A DNA stretch of 59,042 nt from Chitinophagaceae bacterium (lineage in GTDB: Bacteria; Bacteroidota; Bacteroidia; Chitinophagales; Chitinophagaceae). Each line of letters begins with the position of its first letter. The first letter of the stretch is position 1. This document shows positions 24,439 to 34,400 of the stretch, piece after piece. The translations under genes were made by a program, and so were the position numbers. The DNA lies in the NCBI GenBank assembly GCA_016787135.1, contig JAEUVK010000040.1:1-59042 (forward strand). Direction: 5' to 3'. The notes below the pieces were generated by a model. That model saw only the letters and a program-made list of their open reading frames with translations, was not told the DNA's origin and searched no databases.

Positions 24439-26481
24439 TTACTGTTTTTTCATTTCGTCCAGTTGTTTTTGCAGGATGAACATTTCGTCCCTTAACCGGG
24501 CAGCTTCCATAAAATCAAGGTCACGGGCAGCTTTTTCCATTTTTTTCCTGATCCTGCTAACGGCTTTTTCTACCTGCGGAATGGTTTTGTATTCTTCCTG
24601 CTCCTCAGCTGCAACAGTTATCAGGTCCTCATCGGGAGCAATGGAATAAGGGTTGGCAGGATCATATCCTTTTATATCCAAAACGGATGTTTGTGCAAAT
24701 ACCTCTTTGGTTGACTTCTTGATTGTTTTTGGGGTGATGCTATGCTCAATATTGAAAGCGACTTGTTTTTCCCGGCGGCGATTGGTCTCATCAATCGTCT
24801 TTTGCATACTTTCCGTCATCGTATCTGCATAAAAGATCACAAGGCCATCCACGTTTCTTGCTGCACGCCCTGCTGTTTGCGTCAATGATTTTTCATTACG
24901 TAAAAAACCTTCTTTATCGGCATCAAGGATAGCTACCAGTGAAACTTCAGGAAGGTCCAATCCTTCACGCAGCAAGTTCACCCCGACCAGTACATCAATC
25001 TCTCCAAGTCTTAGCTGGCGGAGTATCTCTACTCTGTCAAGAGTGTGCACTTCGCTATGTATGTATTTTGATTTGATATTGATACGGTGAAGATATTTGT
25101 CCATTTCTTCAGCCATTCGCTTGGTCAATGTCGTGACCAATACCCGGTCGCCTTTGGTAACACGTTTATCAATTTCATCCAACAGGTCGTCTATCTGATT
25201 CACACTTGGCCGTATTTCTATAGGGGGATCCAATAACCCGGTTGGCCTTACGACTTGTTCTACCACTACGCCATCTGTTTTCTGCAATTCAAAATCATCT
25301 GGTGTGGCAGACACAAATATGGCCTGATTCAATAAAGATTCAAATTCATGAAAATTGAGAGGCCGGTTATCCAATGCAGAAGGTAAACGAAAGCCATAAT
25401 CTACCAGTATCAGTTTCCTGCTCCTGTCTCCGCCATACATACCGCTAACTTGAGGAATGGTCTGATGGCTTTCATCTATTACCATCAGAAAGTCCTTTGG
25501 AAAATAATCCAATAAACAGAAGGGTCTTGTTCCCGGCCTGCGTCTGTCAAAGAACCTTGAATAGTTTTCTATGCCATTACAATAGCCCAGTTCACGGATC
25601 ATTTCAAGATCATATTCCACCCTTTCTTTCAGTCGCTGTGCTTCTATCAGTTTGCCGGTAGTTTTAAAATATTCTACCTGGGCCATCATTTCATCCTGTA
25701 TTTCATAGATCACCTGCTGCATGATGTCCTTTGGTGCTACATACAAGTTGGCAGGAAAAATGGCAGCATTCTCCATTTTACCTATCCGTTTGCCGGTGAC
25801 CACATCCATGCTTTCAATTTCTTCGATCTCATCGCCAAAGAATGTAATCCGATAGCCATAATCAACATAAGGTAGATTGATATCAACCGTATCACCTTTC
25901 ACCCGGAATGTCCCGCGGTTAAATTCTAAAGTAGTCCTGTTGTATAATGAATTCACTAAAGAATGAAGAAAGGCTTGCCTTGAAATAACCTGACCCTTAT
26001 TAATGCGTATGATACCATTTTCATAGTCGGTAGGATTGCCCATGCCATAGATGCAACTTACACTCGCCACTACAATGATATCCCTGCGTCCGCTTAACAA
26101 ACTGCTGGTGGCCCTTAACCGTAGTTTATCCAATTCATCATTAATAGAAAGATCTTTTTCAATATATACATCGCTGACGGGCATATATGCTTCCGGCTGG
26201 TAGTAATCATAGTAAGAGACGAAGTACTCAACTGCATTCTCCGGAAAAAACTGCCTGAATTCCCCGTATAACTGGGCCACCAATGTTTTATTATGTGTCA
26301 ATACCAGGGTCGGCCTTTGTACATTCTGAATGACATTAGCTATGGTAAATGTTTTGCCACTTCCTGTTACTCCCAGGAGTGTCTGGTACTTTTCTCCATG
26401 AAGAACTCCTTCCGTTAATTGCCGGATCGCTTCGGGCTGATCGCCGGCAGGAGGATAGGGAGCGTGAAGTTTGAATGGCAT
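24439..26481 (-). CDS. uvrB: UvrABC system protein B
   Basis: A 680-residue excinuclease subunit that, after UvrA loads it at DNA damage, recruits UvrC for incision. The Walker A motif GVTGSGKT is at 37-44, the beta-hairpin segment YYDYYQPEAYMP at about 92-103, and helicase motifs include VIDESHQTIPQVSGMY and the domain near DKEGFLRNEKSLTQTAGRAARN. The C-terminal UVR segment has KKMEKAARDLDFMEAARLRDE. Length is normal. It is preceded by 323 bases that contain an XRE-family gene's divergent upstream region. Confidence 0.97.
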   Translation of the reverse strand: MPFKLHAPYPPAGDQPEAIRQLTEGVLHGEKYQTLLGVTGSGKTFTIANVIQNVQRPTLVLTHNKTLVAQLYGEFRQFFPENAVEYFVSYYDYYQPEAYMPVSDVYIEKDLSINDELDKLRLRATSSLLSGRRDIIVVASVSCIYGMGNPTDYENGIIRINKGQVISRQAFLHSLVNSLYNRTTLEFNRGTFRVKGDTVDINLPYVDYGYRITFFGDEIEEIESMDVVTGKRIGKMENAAIFPANLYVAPKDIMQQVIYEIQDEMMAQVEYFKTTGKLIEAQRLKERVEYDLEMIRELGYCNGIENYSRFFDRRRPGTRPFCLLDYFPKDFLMVIDESHQTIPQVSGMYGGDRSRKLILVDYGFRLPSALDNRPLNFHEFESLLNQAIFVSATPDDFELQKTDGVVVEQVVRPTGLLDPPIEIRPSVNQIDDLLDEIDKRVTKGDRVLVTTLTKRMAEEMDKYLHRINIKSKYIHSEVHTLDRVEILRQLRLGEIDVLVGVNLLREGLDLPEVSLVAILDADKEGFLRNEKSLTQTAGRAARNVDGLVIFYADTMTESMQKTIDETNRRREKQVAFNIEHSITPKTIKKSTKEVFAQTSVLDIKGYDPANPYSIAPDEDLITVAAEEQEEYKTIPQVEKAVSRIRKKMEKAARDLDFMEAARLRDEMFILQKQLDEMKKQ

Positions 26482-26804
26482 AAGGGGAAATGCAATTTAA
26501 TGAATATTAGATCAGGGCTCAATCAGAACGAAGGGGAATATAATATTACGTTGCGATGCTTTATCTGAGATCATCAGAGGCATAACTGCTATTGGCTCTC
26601 CTGGCAAAGTGTATAGAGGAACCAAACTGCACAGTGAGCTCAACCCTAAAATATATAAGTGTACTATTTGCTTCAACTTAACTGAATTGCTCATTTGAGC
26701 CTTGTTTTTCTGACTTTAATCACATGAAAACCTGACAATTGTCATTTACGACAACGAACAATCAATTTAGCTTACAGATATTTGATTTTCTTACTATTTG
26801 TAAT
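26482..26804. other. Intergenic region between uvrB and the XRE gene
   Basis: These 323 bases lie between the divergent uvrB and XRE genes. A - strand frame at 26512-26694 encodes 60 residues with a hydrophobic start but no convincing downstream features, so I did not call it. The region holds a 12-base palindrome at 26733-26744 described separately. I see no other strong signal. Confidence 0.6.
26733..26744. promoter_or_regulatory. 12-base perfect palindrome, candidate operator
   Basis: TGACAATTGTCA is identical to its reverse complement over 12 bases. It lies 61 bases before the start of the XRE-family gene at 26805, inside the divergent region shared with uvrB. A related GACAA half-site occurs a little downstream at 26751-26755. 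Binding by the adjacent regulator is a hypothesis. Confidence 0.45.
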
Positions 26805-27020
26805 ATGACAGACCTCAAATTCTTGGTTAGTCTGGGAGCAAGGATCAAGGAATTGCGCATTGAAAAAAACATGACGCAAAACGAGCTTGCTATACAATGC
26901 AATTTTGAGAAGGCCAGTATGTCAAGGATAGAATCGGGCAAGACAAACATTACTGTGCTTACTTTACGAAAGATCAGCAAGGCTCTTGAAGTTGATATTG
27001 CAGAATTTTTCCGGGCCTGA
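26805..27020 (+). CDS. XRE-family helix-turn-helix regulator (small)
   Basis: A 71-residue single-domain XRE regulator starting MTDLKFLVSLGARIKELRIE. The HTH fills about 12-67: KNMTQNELAIQCNFEKASMSRIESGKTNITVLTLRKISKAL. The protein is essentially just the domain, the size of phage-type or restriction-control regulators, but no restriction-modification genes are nearby. A TTG at 26739 would add 22 residues; ATG at 26805 gives a better family N-terminus. A perfect palindrome lies upstream. Its targets are unknown; uvrB is the nearest divergent gene. Confidence 0.85.
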   Translation: MTDLKFLVSLGARIKELRIEKNMTQNELAIQCNFEKASMSRIESGKTNITVLTLRKISKALEVDIAEFFRA

Positions 27021-27154
27021 TTTTATTGTGTTTCCCGGAATAATAAGCCTGACAGTAAACAGTTTTCAGCGTAAAAGCCAATAGTTCATTTTGCCAATTG
27101 AATATCTGTACATGCAAAGGGCCTGCTCGCCGTATAATTGTAAAATCAATATGA

Positions 27155-27580
27155 TCATGCTGTAAAAGGGAGATGGTTAATAAACTTAATTATGATGGAA
27201 GTTTCCCCGGCTTTTTGGTCGCAGATACTGACAGATCCTCCAATTTTTTCTGTGAGTTGCTGCGTCTGCCTGATATTGCCCATGAAAGTATGACCGCTGG
27301 CTGCGTAGCTTTCTTTTAGATTGGCAAGTACAACATTGCCCTGTAGTTTTGCAGAAATGCGGATGCAACAATTATCGGTATGACGGATGACTGTATTCAG
27401 CAAACTGCCGAATATAGCAGTCGGTATATGCTTATCTGTACATACCAGGATAGCTGAGGGAACATCGTTCACAATGAAGCTGCGTTTAAGGTTGGCTGCA
27501 GGTCGTGTATGAGCTGCAATACGACTCACCATTACCTGTAAACCAACTGAAGCTTCTTTTGTAGTGAAATCTCTATTCAT
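27155..27580 (-). CDS. Degenerate HATPase-like protein, unknown function
   Basis: A 141-residue protein starting MNRDFTTKEASVGLQV. The middle resembles the ATPase domain of histidine kinases: an N-box-like LLNTVIRHTD (60-69), a strand pair RISAKLQGNVVLANLKE, and a C-terminal QQLTEKIGGSVSICDQKAGETSIIIKF as in the last strands of such domains. The DxGxG and GxG ATP-lid motifs are missing, and there is no phospho-acceptor histidine domain. It could be a pseudo-kinase or an interaction domain. An extension to 27697 is not supported. The call is by fold resemblance only. Confidence 0.5.
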   Translation of the reverse strand: MNRDFTTKEASVGLQVMVSRIAAHTRPAANLKRSFIVNDVPSAILVCTDKHIPTAIFGSLLNTVIRHTDNCCIRISAKLQGNVVLANLKESYAASGHTFMGNIRQTQQLTEKIGGSVSICDQKAGETSIIIKFINHLPFTA

Positions 27581-28036
27581 AGAAAACCTCTTTTTGACTG
27601 TGTAAGGATTGCAGAGCGGATGCGGATCAGGCCAGGGCCGGGCTACCGTTTTATTGTCCCCGTTCTTATCCAAAATAAATAACGGGAATAACCCCAAAAA
27701 ATAGATCAGGATATTGATATCAGGTAATGGATTTGTTTCTGAAACTGTAGTATTTCATCCACAAGCAGGAAGAAATAGTGTTCTTTTTGAGGTATCCGGC
27801 AGCCCGAATCGGGTACTTCAGATTTTTGAAGGCCCGGTTAAAACTTTGGGCCTCAAGCCAAAAATTTTTGTTTTTACGAAAAAGGCTGTAACATTGCAGC
27901 GGAGAACAGGAAGATTAGTTCGTTTCTCTCTTAGTTGGCACATCTGGTTTTTATCAATTCCTTTTACATAAACTCAATCTTTTTTCAAATTTCAGTGTGT
28001 TGATCTGGGTACAGTGTTAAACTTCAAGCTTTTTGT
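27581..28036. other. Intergenic region upstream of rho
   Basis: This 456-base stretch separates the degenerate ATPase gene from rho. A + strand frame at 27714-27971 encodes 85 residues with no recognisable features and was not called. A six-base inverted repeat (27830-27835 and 27848-27853) is followed by a T-rich tract and could form a leader or terminator hairpin. rho is often autoregulated by attenuation, but no such structure was confirmed here. Confidence 0.5.
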
Positions 28037-29659
28037 ATGTATGATATTCTGCAACTGAACGATATGCTCGTTCCTGAACTGCTGGACATAGCCGAGCAGC
28101 TTAAAATTCCCAATGCCAAAAAATTAGACAAGCAAGGGCTTGTTTACAAGATTCTCGACAGCCAGGCCATTGCCGACTCAAAAGGCGCTGTTCCTGCAGA
28201 AGAAAAAGGAAAAAGAAAACGCATTATTAAAACTTCAACAGGTATCACTACAGAGGAGGCCGTAGTAGAAGAAAGCGGCGAAGAGAAAAAACCAGCAAAA
28301 AAACATCACATGCCCCCAAAGAAAGAAGACAAAGCCTCCCCGGCGAAAAAAGTACGTAAGAAAAATGAGGAAAAAGAGCATCCTGAGCAGGCAATGGAAT
28401 CAGAAATGCAGGTTGAGGAAACAGCCATTACTGACCCGGTAGAAGAGGCTCCGTCTGACAATACTGAATCATCTGAAACGGCCGAACAGCGGGCCCAGAA
28501 TAAAGTTTACCCTTCCCGGCGTGAGCAGAATTTTAATATCGAGTTTGATGGCGTTATATTGTCAGAAGGTGTACTGGAAATGATGCCTGATGGTTATGGT
28601 TTCCTCCGCTCTTCCGATTATAACTATTTATCATCTCCTGATGATGTATATGTTTCTCCTTCACAAATAAAATTATTTGGATTAAAAACAGGCGATACTG
28701 TTCACGGAGCAGTTCGTCCCCCTAAAGAAGGGGAAAAGTATTTTGCCTTACTAAAAGTAGATACGATCAATGGTAAAAAACCAGACGAGGTGCGTGACCG
28801 CGTACCGTTTGATTATCTGACACCATTGTTCCCTTTTGAGAAGTTGAATTTATTTACTACCCCTTCTGACTATTCTACCCGGATCATGGATCTTTTTACT
28901 CCAATTGGTAAGGGGCAACGTGGTCTGATCGTAGCTCAGCCAAAGACAGGTAAAACAATGTTGCTGAAAGCGGTGGCCAATGCCATTGCAGAGAATCACC
29001 CGGAATGTTACCTGATGGTGGTACTGGTGGACGAAAGACCGGAAGAGGTGACCGATATGGAGCGCAGTGTAAAAGCAGAGGTTATCGCTTCCACATTTGA
29101 TGAACCGGCAGAAAAACACGTAAAAGTTTCGACCATTGCTTTGCAAAAAGCCAAACGCCTGGTAGAATGCGGCCATGATGTGGTGATACTGCTTGATTCC
29201 ATTACCCGTTTGGCCCGTGCACATAATACAGTAGCTCCTGCCTCAGGTAAGGTATTGTCTGGTGGTGTAGAAGCTAATGCAATGCAAAAACCAAAGCAAT
29301 TTTTCGGAGCGGCCCGTAAGATCGAAAATGGAGGATCGTTGACCATATTGGCAACCGCTTTGATAGATACTGGTTCTAAAATGGATGAAGTGATCTTTGA
29401 GGAATTCAAAGGAACCGGTAATATGGAGCTGCAACTTGACAGGAGATTGTCGAACAGGCGTGTCTATCCTGCTATTGATCTTACAGCCTCATCTACCCGC
29501 CGCGATGATCTGCTGCTGGAAAGGGATGTACTGCAAAGAATGAACCTGCTGCGTGTCTACCTGACAGATATGAATACTGAAGAAGCCATGAATGAGCTGT
29601 TGAAGCGTATGCGTGGCACCAAGAGTAATGAGGAGTTTCTTGCCAGCATGAATGGATAA
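28037..29659 (+). CDS. rho: Transcription termination factor Rho
   Basis: A 540-residue Rho helicase. The N-terminal Rho domain (about 1-45, [22 protein letters not shown]) is followed by a long charged Lys/Glu/Pro insert (about 50-165), then the RNA-binding CSD (about 170-250, [23 protein letters not shown]) and the ATPase core. Walker A is AQPKTGKT (300-307) and Walker B includes Asp387 in [10 protein letters not shown]. It is longer than E. coli Rho because of the insert. It hydrolyses ATP to unwind nascent RNA and end transcription. A strong terminator follows the gene. Confidence 0.97.
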   Translation: MYDILQLNDMLVPELLDIAEQLKIPNAKKLDKQGLVYKILDSQAIADSKGAVPAEEKGKRKRIIKTSTGITTEEAVVEESGEEKKPAKKHHMPPKKEDKASPAKKVRKKNEEKEHPEQAMESEMQVEETAITDPVEEAPSDNTESSETAEQRAQNKVYPSRREQNFNIEFDGVILSEGVLEMMPDGYGFLRSSDYNYLSSPDDVYVSPSQIKLFGLKTGDTVHGAVRPPKEGEKYFALLKVDTINGKKPDEVRDRVPFDYLTPLFPFEKLNLFTTPSDYSTRIMDLFTPIGKGQRGLIVAQPKTGKTMLLKAVANAIAENHPECYLMVVLVDERPEEVTDMERSVKAEVIASTFDEPAEKHVKVSTIALQKAKRLVECGHDVVILLDSITRLARAHNTVAPASGKVLSGGVEANAMQKPKQFFGAARKIENGGSLTILATALIDTGSKMDEVIFEEFKGTGNMELQLDRRLSNRRVYPAIDLTASSTRRDDLLLERDVLQRMNLLRVYLTDMNTEEAMNELLKRMRGTKSNEEFLASMNG

Positions 29660-29693
29660 ATAATTCCTTTTTATAATAGCATTTTCACTGAGC

Positions 29694-29722
29694 ACCGCTG
29701 GTAGTTTCCCGGCGGTTTTTTT
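29694..29722 (+). terminator. Intrinsic terminator after rho
   Basis: A perfect eight-base stem with one wobble pair (29694-29701 and 29709-29716, loop TAGTTTC) is followed by a run of seven T (29716-29722). It lies 34 bases past the rho stop codon. Confidence 0.85.
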
Positions 29723-29809
29723 ATTGAAAAATCCATTCATTTTGCCCTTTCTTTATACAATGTAAATCATCGCTTTTCGTTTAAAAGTAAGTTGTCCAAT
29801 CATCGCAAC

Positions 29810-31288
29810 ATGAAAACCCTTAAACTGACCGCTCTCTTATTGATCGCTCCATTTGCATTTTATGCACAATCATTGACTGGTCTATGGGTAGGTACTGTAA
29901 GTAATGACAGTAACACTGTTCGCAAAGACCAGTCCTTTGAGATCGTATTGACACAATACAGGGATAAGGTATTTGGCTATTCACGTGCTACATTCATTGT
30001 TAATGACTCATTATACTACATTGTCAAAAGGGTAAAAGGAACGGTCGAAGGGGATATATGTGAAGTAAAAGACGATGATGTGATCTCTCATAATTTTCCG
30101 CATAAACCGGATAAAGGTGTCAGGATGATCAGTACTTTTCGCTTCGATACACAGGATAGTGTTTGGCGAATGGACGGGAACTGGAAGACCAGCCAAACAA
30201 AAAGGTTTTATGCAGTATCCGGTAAAATGAATCTGAAAACCGAGCCTGACCTTGAAAAGTCTAAGATCATTCCTCATCTGGAAGAACTGAAGATGACAGA
30301 AGATATTGCCGTTTACCAGAAAGCCAAAAAGGAAAAAGAAATGCTGGCGACTAAACAGGTTGCGGAAAATATAAGAAAACCGGTTATAAAAGAAGAAAGG
30401 CCGCAACAGGTCATTGCAGCAAGGGATATCAAAAAAGAAGAGACCGCAAAAATCAATGTTAAGCCTGAGAGCATAAAAGTTACAAAGCAACCTTCTGGTG
30501 AAACTAAACCTGATACAACGTCAGTGGTTCAGCAAAAATCTAATACTATTACTGCAGAAACTGAAGTAAAAAAGGAAACGCCCTCACCGCTTATCGTTAA
30601 GGAAACAGTGAAAGAGGTTTCGCAGCCTGCAAAGAACGAACAGGTTATACCAAAGCAACAGCCGGTGCCGAAGGAAGAAAAAGCAATGACTGTCACTGCT
30701 AAAGAAATAAAAAGGGAAGAGCAAAAAGTACCCTTGAAACAGGAATCCCGCCGGCCAGAAACAGTACTAGTGACAAAACCTATTGAACAAACGAAAGTGG
30801 TGACCGATTCTCCTGTCAAAACTGAAATAAAGAAACCCGAACCGGTAGCAGTTGTTACTGAAATAAAAGAGAAACCACAAACAGCAACTATTGTTCAGGA
30901 GGTAAAGCCTGTCGTTCCTCAGGCAGCAACATTTGTTGCAGAAAGAAAAATAGCAGCACAACAGACAGTGTTTTTCAAATCAGATAGCCTTGAATTATCG
31001 CTGTATGATAATGGTGAAGTTGATGGAGATACTGTCAGCGTATTGGTTAATGGAGAATTGATCCTTGCCAAACAGGGATTAAAAGTTTCTGCCATCAAAA
31101 AAACCATTTATGTGCCTGCCGGTAAAATGGACTCTCTTACCCTGGTGCTGTATGCTGAAAACCTTGGAAAATATCCTCCTAATACAGGCCTGTTGGTTGT
31201 ACATGACGGCGACGATACATACCAGGTACGTTTTAGTGCCGACCTGCAGCAAAATGCAGCTGTGATCTTCAGGCGTAAACAGAAATGA
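29810..31288 (+). CDS. Secreted protein with PEVK-like repeat region
   Basis: A 492-residue secreted protein. A signal peptide (MKTLKLTALLLIAPFAFYA) leads into an N-terminal domain (about 20-150, SLTGLWVGTVSNDSNTVR). The middle (about 150-385) is low-complexity and rich in Pro, Glu, Val and Lys (KPVIKEERPQQVIAARDIK, VPKEEKAMTVTAKEIKRE), like a PEVK spacer. The C-terminal domain (about 390-492) is well ordered, with SDSLELSLYDNGEVDGDTVSV and YAENLGKYPPNTGLLVVHDG, and occurs in other Bacteroidota proteins. A TTG at 29792 would add six residues; ATG at 29810 was chosen. Function is unknown. Confidence 0.8.
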   Translation: MKTLKLTALLLIAPFAFYAQSLTGLWVGTVSNDSNTVRKDQSFEIVLTQYRDKVFGYSRATFIVNDSLYYIVKRVKGTVEGDICEVKDDDVISHNFPHKPDKGVRMISTFRFDTQDSVWRMDGNWKTSQTKRFYAVSGKMNLKTEPDLEKSKIIPHLEELKMTEDIAVYQKAKKEKEMLATKQVAENIRKPVIKEERPQQVIAARDIKKEETAKINVKPESIKVTKQPSGETKPDTTSVVQQKSNTITAETEVKKETPSPLIVKETVKEVSQPAKNEQVIPKQQPVPKEEKAMTVTAKEIKREEQKVPLKQESRRPETVLVTKPIEQTKVVTDSPVKTEIKKPEPVAVVTEIKEKPQTATIVQEVKPVVPQAATFVAERKIAAQQTVFFKSDSLELSLYDNGEVDGDTVSVLVNGELILAKQGLKVSAIKKTIYVPAGKMDSLTLVLYAENLGKYPPNTGLLVVHDGDDTYQVRFSADLQQNAAVIFRRKQK

Positions 31289-31427
31289 CCTGCTGCTTGC
31301 TTTTGTTCGGTTAAATTATTTGCTGAAGCGTACTGGTCAAACTATTTTTACTTACCCATTAGACTGTTTTCTTCCTGTGCAAATTGATTTTCCAAAAAAT
31401 AAGTAAAGCATACTAAACCCGGCTGTA

Positions 31428-34400
31428 ATGGATCTTTCATTTGCTCAGAATACGATCAGCCAGTTCCAGCATTCACGTCAGTTTTATTTTATTATTACTG
31501 ATAGTAATGGCGCCATTTTTTATGCAAACCCGTTATTCGAGCAAAGGTCAGGGTACACTACGGAGCAGCTTTCTCTTATTGGCATGGCCGGCATACTTGA
31601 TCCCGGCGAACAAAAAAAATTCAATAATAATATCAGGGAATTGCAGGATACCGGGTTTGTTGTCATAAATACCAATTTACTGTTCCGTCACCCGGAAGGA
31701 CATTGTTTCTGTATCGTCTGGGAATTGTCGCCACTGAGTAGTGGAAGGGATTTGAATGGCCCTATTCAATGGATAGGAACCGGAGTTGACAATACAGAAA
31801 AAGTAAAAACGGAAGAACCTTTACGGTTTCATGCTGGTTTGTATCAGAATATATCAGATGCTGTCATATCTTCTGACCTCAGTTTTAGGCTTACCAGCTG
31901 GAATAAAGGGGCAGAAGAGATCTATGGCTTCAGGGAAGATGAAGCGGTAGGTAAAAAGTTGATTGACCTGGCAGAAATGACCTATCATAATACAGGTCGG
32001 GAAGAGACCATAGAGGAAATTTTTTCAAAAGGCATATGGAAGGGTGAAGTCTCGTTTATCAGGAGAACGGACAAAACATTAAGAACCGTGCTGGCTACCA
32101 TTACGCTTCAGTATAATGAAAATAATGAGCCGGTAGCATTGGTGGCAGTAAATAAAGACATTACTGAAAGAAAGAAGACGGAAGATCAGTTACGCCGCCA
32201 GGCTGCTATATTGGATAATGTATCAGACCTGATCATGTCAACTGATTTTAACCTTACCATTCTATCCTGGAATAAGAAAGCAGAAGAGATAGTTGGTTAT
32301 TCTGCAGGCGAAGCTATAGGTAAGTTTCTGGGGGATATAATAAAACCTGATTATGGCACTACGACTACTGCGTCGCAAGCAGCAAAAGAGCTTGAAGAAA
32401 CCAGTATTTGGCAGGGAGAGATCTCTTTTTTGAACAGGTATGGTATAAGAAAGCACTTACTTCATACAGCCACGTATCTGCTTGCTGAGGACGGCAAGCG
32501 TATTGCCATGATCGGCACGGGGAAAGATATTACAGAAAAAAAGGAGGCCGAAGAGCAACTGCTCCAAAGTGAATTATTTTATAAAAACCTGATCGCACAT
32601 TCGTTGGATGGGGTATTGGTAACAAATGAACAGGGAAATATAAGATTTGCATCTCCTTCTATTACGGAAATACTCGGGTATGAGGCTGAAGAGACAGTCG
32701 GTACCTCTACATTTGACTATACACATCCTGCTGACAGGCCACTGGCTGTTTCTGCCTTTATGGATGAAGTGCAGGGAACACCTAAAAGAAGTTTTATCAG
32801 GGTACGCCTGCAAAAGAGGTCAGGCGAGTGGATATGGTGCATAGTGCGGGGGCACAACCTTCTCCAGAATTCTTATGTAAAAGGCGTTATTGTGTATTTC
32901 TATGATGATACGCTTCGTAAGAATGCTGAGGATGCACTGATAGAAAGTGAAAAACGCTTCCGTAATCAGGCGACTATTCTGCAAAATGTAACGGATGTGA
33001 TCGTTACCACAGATCTCAATCTGAATATTACGTCCTGGAATAATATTACAGAAGATCTTTCAGGCATAACAGCGGAAGATGCTATTGGAAAACCTTACCA
33101 TGAGATCATACCGCTGGACTTTTCTCCTTATACCCGGAAAGAGGTGGCAGAGATCGTTTTTTCCAATAGGGTCTGGCGTGGCGAAGTATCATTTGTTGAC
33201 AGTAAAGGAGAAAAAAAATACAAGCTTCAGACCATTTCGCTTTTCCATGATGAAACAGGCAAAAGCGTAGGCATCCTGGCGATAGGCAAGGATATCACAG
33301 AAAGGAAAAAAATGGAAGCAAAACTGCAGGCGAGTGAATTTTTTTACCGGAACATGATCTTTCATTCGCTTGACGGAATTATTATGGTGGATACGGCAGG
33401 AAAAATAACTTATTGCGGCCCTTCTGTTACCAAGTTGTCCGGTTACGAAGCCGACCGCTTGCTCGGGCATTATATGTTTGAGTTTGTACACCCGGAGGAT
33501 CTTATGGCAGCCAGCGAAGCTTTTGTGCTTGAACTGAACAAACAGTCGATACAGAATTACTTGTTTCTCCGGTTACTTCATTCTGACGGAGGCTGGCGGT
33601 GGTGTTCCGTAAGGGGCCACAACCTGATACATACGCCCGGTATCAATTCTATGGTTATTTATTTTACAGAAGAGACCAAGCGGAAAGCTATAGAAGACAA
33701 GCTCAGAGAAAGCGAGAAGCGTTTTCGTCACCTTATCAATAACCTGAATCTGGGAGTCATCCTGCTCGATAATAAAGGCGAGGTGTTAATATGTAACCAG
33801 GCTTGTTTCGATATTTCAGGGACCACCTCAGATACGCTGACAGGAAAAAACCTTTTCAATCAAAACTGGAAGGTGATTAATGAGAGTGGCAATGTGCTCT
33901 CCTTGCAAGAATACCCTGCAGCAGTAGCCATGCATACCAAAAAAACTGTCAGAGATGTTGTATTGAGAGTGATCAAAGGTAACGGAGATGATCTGTGGTT
34001 GCTTGTCAACGCTGAACCTGTATTAGATGAGGAAGGCAGCATTTATTATGTCATTTGCTCCTTTGCGGATATTACCGAGCAAAAGATCTTATCACGCCAA
34101 CTCATTGAACAGGAGATTCAGAAACAAAAGCAATTGATACAGGCTACTATTGACGGACAGGAAAAAGAAAGAAAAGAGATTGGCCGCGAACTGCATGATA
34201 ACATCAGCCAGCATATCACCACAACACGTCTTTACCTTGAGGTAGCCAGAGATAAAGCTGCAGACGATGTCCTTACGATGATCAACCAGGCGCATAAAGG
34301 CCTGCTGAATACCGTTAATGAAGTACGCCGGCTGTCTCAATCGCTGGTCCCTCCTTCATTGAGTGATATTGGGCTGGTCGAATCCATAGAGGACCTGTGC

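Noticed and set aside
26512..26694. - strand 60-codon frame with a hydrophobic start
   Set aside because: It sits in the divergent regulatory region of uvrB and the XRE gene, and I see no convincing mature domain after the hydrophobic stretch.
27714..27971. + strand 85-codon frame upstream of rho
   Set aside because: No family-like content and it crosses a hairpin and T-rich tract; more likely leader or spacer DNA.
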